A stretch of DNA of 60,733 bases from Actinomycetota bacterium (GTDB lineage Bacteria; Actinomycetota; Actinomycetes; Nanopelagicales; Nanopelagicaceae): NCBI GenBank assembly GCA_009699205.1, contig WLOP01000008.1:1-60733 (forward strand), given 5' to 3'. Made by a program: the position numbers and the translations under genes. Shown here piece by piece: positions 29,602-35,110 of the stretch. Positions within the stretch are counted from its first letter, which is position 1. Every line of letters begins with the position of its first letter. Below the pieces are notes generated by a model. That model saw only the letters and a list, made by a program, of their open reading frames with translations, searched no databases and was not told the DNA's origin.

Positions 29602-29751
29602 ATGCAATTATCTATGCATAATTTAACTACTTCGCGCTCATTCGTGCTCTCTTCACATTCCTATTCGGCCACAACCACACATCGCGCCTCAAAGCGCGCC
29701 TCGTGGTATCCCGCATTTAGCGAGATGGCCGCTTGGAGCTCAATCGGATAA
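29602..29751 (+). CDS. whiB7 leader peptide (uORF)
   Basis: A 49-codon reading frame (ATG 29602, TAA 29749-29751) with a ribosome site (GAAAGGAC) eight bases upstream, lying between the putative promoter and an intrinsic terminator that precedes whiB7. The peptide is rich in Ser, Thr, Arg and His with three Trp-containing stretches (ASWYP, AAWSS) and shows no domain. Mycobacterial and Streptomyces whiB7 genes are controlled by translated leader ORFs with a terminator, so a sensing role for ribosome-targeting antibiotics is likely. The peptide itself need not have a function. Confidence 0.75.
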   Translation: MQLSMHNLTTSRSFVLSSHSYSATTTHRASKRASWYPAFSEMAAWSSIG

Positions 29752-29761
29752 AACCGAATTG
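29741..29761 (+). promoter_or_regulatory. Leader hairpin overlapping uORF end; alternative pairing partner of terminator
   Basis: CAATCGG (29741-29747, last codons of the leader ORF) pairs with CCGAATTG (29754-29761) with one bulged A. The segment CCGAAT (29754-29759) is also complementary to ATTCGG (29790-29795) in the terminator 3' arm, so the two structures exclude each other. Ribosome position on the uORF would choose between them. Confidence 0.6.
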
Positions 29762-29769
29762 GGAACCCA

Positions 29770-29810
29770 AGGGCCACGAATCCACAAGGATTCGGGCCCT
29801 TTTTCTTTTT
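29770..29810 (+). terminator. Intrinsic terminator (attenuator) between uORF and whiB7
   Basis: AGGGCC-A-CGAATCC pairs with GGATTCG-GGCCCT around an ACAA loop (13 pairs, one bulged A), followed by TTTTTCTTTTT. It ends about 60 bases before the whiB7 start, so it must be read through for expression. Confidence 0.9.
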
Positions 29811-29871
29811 CCCAAAGAGGGGTGAAAGAAAGAAGTCACGAGCAAGAACGAGTAGAAGGAAGGTGAGAGCG

Positions 29872-30210
29872 ATGGGCGTTCTCTTCAGTGAGTTATTGGT
29901 ACCAGGCTGGGCACAAGAGGGGGAGATGATTGGGCTAGATGAGGTGACCGGCGCTTATGGCTCCGATATCGCTTTCAGCTTGCCATGTCACAACGCTGAT
30001 CCCGAACTCTTCTTCTCGGAAAAACAAGGCGAAGTAGATGTTGCTAAGGGGCTATGCACCGCGTGCCCTGTTCGTGCGCAATGTCTTGAAGCTGCGCTGT
30101 CACGTCAAGAGCCTTGCGGCGTTTGGGGTGGAGAGTTATTTGAAGAGGGGCAAGTTATTGCGCGCAAGCGCACCGTTGGACGTCCTCGCCTAGTCAGTGA
30201 TGCAGCGTAA
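29872..30210 (+). CDS. whiB7: WhiB7-type transcriptional regulator
   Basis: A 112-residue WhiB protein, an iron-sulfur regulator that binds the housekeeping sigma factor and activates intrinsic antibiotic-resistance genes. Cys39, Cys62, Cys65 and Cys71 are the 4Fe-4S ligands; GVWGGE (83-88) is the WhiB turn; and RKRTVGRPR (98-106) is the AT-hook that marks WhiB7. ATG 29872 is chosen for its spacing from AGAAGGAAGG; GTG 29863 is an alternative adding three residues. It follows uvrD2 as in mycobacteria. Regulation is probably by promoter autoactivation plus leader attenuation. Confidence 0.93.
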   Translation: MGVLFSELLVPGWAQEGEMIGLDEVTGAYGSDIAFSLPCHNADPELFFSEKQGEVDVAKGLCTACPVRAQCLEAALSRQEPCGVWGGELFEEGQVIARKRTVGRPRLVSDAA

Positions 30211-30246
30211 GCGAGAAGAGGAATCTTCGAGGTATTAATTTCAAAA

Positions 30247-31395
30247 CTATCTCGGAGATTTCTCTTGCCCCCAATTACATCCGCATGCAAGATGACGGGT
30301 ATAGAGAGTCCGGTCAGTCGTGGCAAGATTATGAAAATCTATTGTCAGGCAAGCACCTAAGAGTTGAGATTTTTCTCTATCAATGTATGAGAGAAGCTCA
30401 AGAGTGATTAACCCAGCAACGTAATGTGCAACAGAGACTGGGACTTCAGAGGGCGCATGTGTAAGCCGATTAAGTTCGATCTCATCCCAGAGTATTTCGC
30501 GTTCGTGCCTTATTAATCTGACGCAGCGAAGACATGGAGTTATTCCAGGAATTACCAATGGCCCTATAAAAAGAGAAGCGCATTCTGCTGGCTCAATTAC
30601 CAGATGTGGCGTGCCAGAACTCATCCATTCTTGCTGCTGATCAGCTTGTGGCTGCCCGATAGAAATTGCGAATTTTTCTCGGGCATCGGATGAATTGGCA
30701 GGAAAGAGGGAGAGTTCTCCAGCTAATTCGCTACTTCGTACTTTGAGGTTGAGGCCAATATCGCTTTGGCGAAGAAAGCCCGATGTCAGGCTTTCAGCAG
30801 AGATCGCAGTTGAATTCTTTGCGGGGATTAGTAAGGTTTCCGAGATTCCGCTGGCAAGCAATATTCCATAGAGCAATGTTGCAATTCGGCCCTCACCGAA
30901 AATCGAAACCTCCCAATTTCGTCGTTGCGCAATAACGTTAACGCCACCATCTCTTACTCCTGATATCCAGGTAGAAGCAGAAAGTTCGGGAGCGAGTTTG
31001 CTCTGCAACTGTTGGAAGCCGCCATCATTGCTGTCATCATTTTTATGAGTAGAACGATTGGGGTTGGGCGAATGAAAGCGTTGAACGCGAATCGAAGTTC
31101 GGACGGTGTCTACTAAGCCAGCGTTATCGAGAGCGCGAACGATTTCCAGAACATCATCAAGACCAGCTCCAGAGTTCTGGCTAATCTGCGCGCACGTACT
31201 CTGGCCATCCATAGCGTTAAGGATGGCGCGGGCGTGAGGTAAATCGCTTTCGATCCCATAATTAATGCCACCGATGTAAAGACCATGACCTGTGTTGAGT
31301 ACAAGAACCCCTACTTTGAGCCGGGGCTCAATTTCTTTTAGATTTTCTAATGTCCTAGCGCTAGCAGAGCCCTCTGATTTGTTTATCTTTTTCAT
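30247..31395 (-). CDS. ThiF/cyclodehydratase-like protein of unknown role
   Basis: A 382-residue protein. The N-terminal ~100 residues look like a winged-helix or peptide-clamp region (LPHARAILNAMDGQSTCAQIS...LDDVLEIVRALDNAGLV), as in TOMM leader-binding proteins. The middle resembles a Rossmann E1-like domain (VSIFGEGRIATLLYGILLASGI, about 165-186). The C-terminal part has CLRCVRL and a final HLACGCNWG, which could hold a zinc ion. Mycobacteria carry a similar protein beside whiB7/uvrD2. No YcaO partner or precursor peptide is visible, so a heterocycle-forming role is doubtful. It converges on whiB7. Confidence 0.65.
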   Translation of the reverse strand: MKKINKSEGSASARTLENLKEIEPRLKVGVLVLNTGHGLYIGGINYGIESDLPHARAILNAMDGQSTCAQISQNSGAGLDDVLEIVRALDNAGLVDTVRTSIRVQRFHSPNPNRSTHKNDDSNDGGFQQLQSKLAPELSASTWISGVRDGGVNVIAQRRNWEVSIFGEGRIATLLYGILLASGISETLLIPAKNSTAISAESLTSGFLRQSDIGLNLKVRSSELAGELSLFPANSSDAREKFAISIGQPQADQQQEWMSSGTPHLVIEPAECASLFIGPLVIPGITPCLRCVRLIRHEREILWDEIELNRLTHAPSEVPVSVAHYVAGLITLELLSYIDREKSQLLGACLTIDFHNLATTDRTLYTRHLACGCNWGQEKSPR

Positions 31396-31505
31396 GGGTG
31401 CACGATGGCGAGGAAAACTTATTGCCGGTGCAAATATTCACATGCTGGGCCGCTACGTACTCGAATCTGCGCTGTGCGTGAGGTCGAGATCACTTAGGGC
31501 AAAAG

Positions 31506-31537
31506 AAAACTGGCGCCCCGTGCGGGACGCCAGTTTT
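31506..31537 (-). terminator. Intrinsic terminator after the zinc-ribbon gene
   Basis: AAAACTGGCG and CGCCAGTTTT form a perfect 10-base stem extended by CCC/GGG pairs; on the minus strand the stem ends in TTTT followed by CTTTTG. It lies 33 bases past the stop at 31570. T-runs on both sides could let it act in either direction. Confidence 0.85.
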
Positions 31538-31569
31538 CGTAAAAGTAATTCGGTGTTGGACTACCCGCG

Positions 31570-31731
31570 TTACTGTGCTTTTCCGAGGATGCGGTTGACC
31601 TTGGTTCCACAGACTGGGCAGATGCCCTGGGCCATGCGACGACCAGAGTCAGAGACCTTTACAGTTCCCTCGAAATCACGCTTTGCTTTGCACTTAACGC
31701 AGTAAGCGTCACCCTTATATGTCTCCGTCAT
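31570..31731 (-). CDS. Small zinc-ribbon protein, DUF5679-like
   Basis: A 53-residue protein starting at ATG 31731, directly after GGAGGAGAAA; the longer frame to 31752 has no ribosome site. It has two CxxC pairs (CVKC and CPVC) around a basic, strand-rich middle (RDFEGTVKVSDSGRRMAQGI), the form of a single zinc ribbon. This matches the DUF5679 family of actinobacteria. It ends in a strong terminator and so is probably a single-gene transcript. A role in nucleic-acid binding is possible but unproven. Confidence 0.82.
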   Translation of the reverse strand: MTETYKGDAYCVKCKAKRDFEGTVKVSDSGRRMAQGICPVCGTKVNRILGKAQ

Positions 31732-31856
31732 TTTCTCCTCCAATCGACGCAAGCGGTTCGCGGGAGAGTTTCCCGAAATCTCGCGAGCGTGCAGGCGTCA
31801 CGATACCCCTCGGCGCGCTGGAATTGGGGGTATTGCCCGCGTGGGCAGGAAGATTT

Positions 31857-32483
31857 TTAGCTCAGTTTTGGAGGGCGAAGAGCATCCTCGGCCGCCTCAT
31901 ACCCGTCTAAATAGGCCTGAGCTCGGCTCTGCGCGGGGAAACGGGCCAGAGTCGAGGTGAACTCGCCTCCGTGGTCTCCAAAGCGCAGGTGGATAGCTTC
32001 GTGGAAGAGGACGAAATCTAGGACATAGGCGGGGCGACCTTGAAGGCGGCTGGAGATTCGAATGGTGCCATCGACGTTGGTGCACGAGCCCCATCGCTCA
32101 TGCATCGTCCGCCAGCTCACGCTGGTGGGTCGTTCGTGGATCTCGGGGGCATATTGGCTCAGAAGTTGATCGATGCGCGTGGAGAGAGCAGATTCGTCGA
32201 AGGTGCGCGCAGCCTCTTGAGCCCGAATCTTGGCAACCATCTCGGGGACAACGCTGCGCTCATCGTATTTACTTAATCGCGCAGGGATTGAGACAACAAT
32301 CTTTCCGCCTTGACGGTATGCCGAAATGTTTCGCTTACGCCTAGCGGAGCGAATAACAATAATTTCGCCTTCCCCTATTCCTGGAAGAGAGAGTGCCGCG
32401 CTCTCTTCAATAAAGGTGCTCTCAACTCGTACTTCAGAGTTTGCTCCGTTATCTTCATCACGCATTTGATGAAAGTAGCGCAA
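31857..32483 (-). CDS. YgjP-like metallopeptidase domain protein
   Basis: A 208-residue protein with the zincin motif HEAIH (about 164-168) and a downstream HGGEF that can give the third ligand, preceded by SWRTMHERWGSC as in YgjP/DUF45 (SprT-like) proteins. The N-terminal half is beta-rich (IIVIRSARRKRNISAYRQGGKIVVSIPARLS). The start could be ATG 32483 or ATG 32465. These proteins are often encoded with restriction or repair functions, but the physiological substrate is unknown. It follows the structured intergenic element at 32535-32612. Confidence 0.85.
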   Translation of the reverse strand: MRYFHQMRDEDNGANSEVRVESTFIEESAALSLPGIGEGEIIVIRSARRKRNISAYRQGGKIVVSIPARLSKYDERSVVPEMVAKIRAQEAARTFDESALSTRIDQLLSQYAPEIHERPTSVSWRTMHERWGSCTNVDGTIRISSRLQGRPAYVLDFVLFHEAIHLRFGDHGGEFTSTLARFPAQSRAQAYLDGYEAAEDALRPPKLS

Positions 32484-32534
32484 ATTCTCAGGATTTAGTT
32501 GATTCGCAGACGTTTGTCACATAAGTTTCGCTTA

Positions 32535-32612
32535 CGAAGTCCTCGGATAACCGTTCTCTATCTGCAAGGGGAAGGCAGATAAAGAATCGTGCGCCCGGGG
32601 ACTTCGCTTTTT
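32535..32612 (+). ncRNA. Long structured hairpin, candidate small RNA or cis element
   Basis: CGAAGTCCTCGG (32535-32546) pairs fully with CCGGGGACTTCG (32595-32606, one T-G pair); inside, TATCTGC (32559-32565) pairs with GCAGATA (32575-32581), with a TTCT/AGAA stem between and a loop AAGGGGAAG. On the plus strand a T-run follows at once. Both flanking genes are on the minus strand, so it is not the terminator of an obvious plus-strand gene. It could be a plus-strand sRNA or an intercistronic element of the minus-strand transcript. Confidence 0.5.
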
Positions 32613-32622
32613 GCCTAAAACT

Positions 32623-33951
32623 TTATTCGCTCAATCCTGAGAGATCGTCGGGAATTTCAACGCTCTTCAAATAGGCGCTCGCATCCGTAAGCTCTTCTTG
32701 AGTAGGCAAAATTCCACTCCAGATTTGATCGCGCCCAGCCAACTCACCTACTTTGCGGATCTCTGCCCAGAAAGCGCTAGCTTCGCGCGACATTCGTGGC
32801 GAAACTTCAAGACCAAATAGCGATGAGAAAAGTTGTTGCGCCGGCGATGATGATGCGCGGTGGCGACGCAGAGTTTCGCGAAGAGCTTCGATGCCAGGCA
32901 ATCTATTTCCTGCAGCGAGAGTTGTTACATCATCCGCCCAGCCATCAATCAGCGCTAACGCAGTTTCTAGTTTACTTAAAGCATATTTTTGAGAAGGAGT
33001 TTCTTCGGGGGTGAAGACACCTTGATTGAGTGCGATAGAAAATGTCTCTGGGTTTTCGGGATCTATTGCACCCGAATCCATGGACTCTTGAATTTGATTT
33101 TGAATTTGCGAGATATCGATCCGGATTCCTTTTCCGTAATCCGAAATTGCACTTCTCATATATTCAATGAGCCAAGGGTTGTTATCAAAAAGACGAGCGA
33201 CGGCGCCTTCGCGCAGCGCATGGAAAATCCGCACCTCTGATTCGGCAACACCAATATCTGCGCCCCAAGCAGCGATATTTTCAGCAATTAACGCAGGCCT
33301 TGGAGGGGAGATGAGGGGGAGCCCCACATCGTGAGCTCCTGTCACAGTTGAAGCTAAACCTCCGATGCACTGACCCAATTGGGTAGCAATTAGCGTTCCG
33401 ATAAAGGTTCGGAGCAAACCAGTAACAGCCCCAATTGCTGCTGCGCCTTCTGGCAATTCTTGCTCATCAATAATGGAGCTCATTGCCTGAGCCAGTCCTG
33501 CTGCAAGTGGTTCGACGCTCTCTTGCCAACCGGTGAGAGTTGCATCCACCCAATCACTTCGGCTGAGAACAATTTTCTCATTGGAATTTGCTGGAAAGAC
33601 GGTTGCTTCGTTGAGCCAGAGATCTGCAATTTCCATCGCCTCGCGCATTTGCGCGACATCACTTTGTCCTACCGGTTTGTTACCCGCAGCCGACACAAAT
33701 TTCTTAGCGATGTCGCGAATGACATCTACGGGGAGCGCCTTGCCAGTGGCCGAACTTTGGAATGGATTGAGAAATCCCACAGGATTGATTCCTAATTTGG
33801 CGAACTGCTCTTGAATATCTTTCTGTAAATTCTCTGGAAGCTGATCACCGAATTGTGATTGCAGTTGTGATTGCAGCGCCGCAAAAAGGGCAGCGAAATC
33901 AGGAGGCGTTTCCTCTGAGCCATCGTCAGGGGTAAATCCAAAAGGAGTCAT
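32623..33951 (-). CDS. Zincin-like DUF2342-type protein without visible HExxH
   Basis: A 442-residue protein (start ATG 33951, giving the family-like N-terminus MTPFGFTPDD with GGATGGTGG upstream; ATG 33963 is an alternative). It matches the actinobacterial zincin-like family encoded beside UPF0182 proteins in mycobacteria: N-terminal acidic region, the segment SRSDWVDATLTGWQESVEPLA, a Gly/Ala-rich helix pair (AAIGAVTGLLRTFIGTLIATQLGQ), and RIFHALREGAVARLFDNNPWL where a catalytic HExxH would be expected. That motif is absent, so it may be non-catalytic. The role is unknown. Confidence 0.75.
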   Translation of the reverse strand: MTPFGFTPDDGSEETPPDFAALFAALQSQLQSQFGDQLPENLQKDIQEQFAKLGINPVGFLNPFQSSATGKALPVDVIRDIAKKFVSAAGNKPVGQSDVAQMREAMEIADLWLNEATVFPANSNEKIVLSRSDWVDATLTGWQESVEPLAAGLAQAMSSIIDEQELPEGAAAIGAVTGLLRTFIGTLIATQLGQCIGGLASTVTGAHDVGLPLISPPRPALIAENIAAWGADIGVAESEVRIFHALREGAVARLFDNNPWLIEYMRSAISDYGKGIRIDISQIQNQIQESMDSGAIDPENPETFSIALNQGVFTPEETPSQKYALSKLETALALIDGWADDVTTLAAGNRLPGIEALRETLRRHRASSSPAQQLFSSLFGLEVSPRMSREASAFWAEIRKVGELAGRDQIWSGILPTQEELTDASAYLKSVEIPDDLSGLSE

Positions 33952-34077
33952 TGCGTCCACCATCCTCACTTCTCTGCCAACACTATCGGCCTGCCTCCTG
34001 TGGTCACATGTGAACATTCAGGATCAGCGCTTGTATCTCTATAACAATCTGATGTCACGCTTTCTTCCCCAAGCCGA

Positions 34078-34083
34078 TAGGCT
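34078..34083 (+). promoter_or_regulatory. Putative -10 element for the membrane-protein/protease operon
   Basis: TAGGCT ends six bases before ATG 34090 with no ribosome site between, implying a leaderless transcript. Confidence 0.5.
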
Positions 34084-34089
34084 CACACC

Positions 34090-34317
34090 ATGTCCAACGC
34101 GCTTTCAGCCCTCATCTGGTGGTTGGTTCCCATCTCAGCGTTAATTGGTGTTTTTGGGTACATCCTTTGGGTAACTAAATTTCAAGAGAAATTCCAGAAT
34201 GAGACGACCCGATCAATGGGTCAGTTCGAACGTTTCCAAAGCTCATTTAGAGTTCGCGCCGAAGCAGAAGCCGCCAAGGCTGCAGCGCGCGATGAAAGCA
34301 CTCCGCCGAACCTTTAG
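34090..34317 (+). CDS. Small single-pass membrane protein
   Basis: A 75-residue protein with one hydrophobic segment (about residues 5-28, ALSALIWWLVPISALIGVFG) and an Ala/Glu/Arg-rich helical tail (residues 33-70) suited to a coiled coil or membrane-proximal contact. I do not recognise a family. It overlaps the following protease gene by 26 bases, so the two are probably coupled and may act together. Amino-acid composition and context support a real gene. Confidence 0.7.
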   Translation: MSNALSALIWWLVPISALIGVFGYILWVTKFQEKFQNETTRSMGQFERFQSSFRVRAEAEAAKAAARDESTPPNL

Positions 34318-35101
34318 TTCTATCTCGGTACTCATGATGCGATTTTCACGACTTCCACGAGTGCCTCTTTTCATTGTCGGACTCCTGATAACTCTTAGCT
34401 TGATACTCCCTTTGCAATTTGCAGTTATCTCACCCGGTCAAGGTCGAGATGTGCTGACTTCGGTAATCACAATTAAAGGTGCACCGACATATAAATCTTC
34501 TGGAAAATTATTGGTGCTTACGGTTCTGGCAACCAGCCCCTCATCATCGCTATTTGGTTTAGATGTGATCTATTCATGGATAAGGGGAGAGACAATCGTG
34601 CTACCGCGAAGCGTTGTCTATCCACCGAATCAGAGCGCCAAAGATATCGAGAAAGAATCAACTGCTGATATGAAGAATTCGCAGGATGCAGCAGCTCTTG
34701 CTGCTTTCTCATTCCTAGGTTTCGAATCGAATCAATCGAAAATTACAACGTCAATAAATTTGGCTGATACTGGTGGCCCAAGTGGTGGCCTAGTTTTTGC
34801 TTTGGGAGTAGTAGAGAAACTCACTTCTGAAGATATCTTGGCAGGGCGAATCGTTGCAGGCACCGGAACGATTGATCCCATGGGAAATGTTGGCGCTATC
34901 GGAGGAATAAACGAAAAACTTATTTCGGCAGATCGCGCAGGCGCTTCGGTATTTCTCTTCCCAGTCCAAAATTGTGCGAGTGTTCACCATATTCCTCAAG
35001 GCTTGAAGCTCTATTCAGTAGCAACCCTGACAGAGGCGGTTGCTGTGCTCAAAAATCCAGCGTCAGCAAAGCCACATTGCACATGGCAACAAATTCGGTA
35101 G
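34292..35101 (+). CDS. Membrane-anchored Lon-type (S16) protease lacking a PDZ domain
   Basis: A 269-residue protein with one N-terminal membrane helix (PLFIVGLLITLSLILPLQFA), an extracytoplasmic segment, and a C-terminal Lon proteolytic domain with the catalytic Ser in DTGGPSGGLVFALG and the catalytic Lys in GGINEKLISADRAGA. Homologues such as the mycobacterial protein encoded beside UPF0182 carry a PDZ domain between the helix and the Lon domain. Here the region goes directly from SQDAAALAAFSFLGFE to the protease, so the PDZ is missing. ATG 34292 is the likely start; ATG 34334 is possible. Confidence 0.8.
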   Translation: MKALRRTFSSISVLMMRFSRLPRVPLFIVGLLITLSLILPLQFAVISPGQGRDVLTSVITIKGAPTYKSSGKLLVLTVLATSPSSSLFGLDVIYSWIRGETIVLPRSVVYPPNQSAKDIEKESTADMKNSQDAAALAAFSFLGFESNQSKITTSINLADTGGPSGGLVFALGVVEKLTSEDILAGRIVAGTGTIDPMGNVGAIGGINEKLISADRAGASVFLFPVQNCASVHHIPQGLKLYSVATLTEAVAVLKNPASAKPHCTWQQIR

Positions 35102-35104
35102 CGT
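35099..35104 (+). promoter_or_regulatory. Putative -10 element, UPF0182 gene
   Basis: TAGCGT, formed partly by the stop codon of the preceding gene, ends six bases before ATG 35111. It may give UPF0182 its own leaderless transcript. Confidence 0.4.
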
Positions 35105-35110
35105 TGGCAC

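Noticed and set aside
30211-30246. Terminator between whiB7 and the convergent gene (GAAGA/TCTTC hairpin)
   Set aside because: Only five A/T-rich pairs and no clear T-run; too weak to list.
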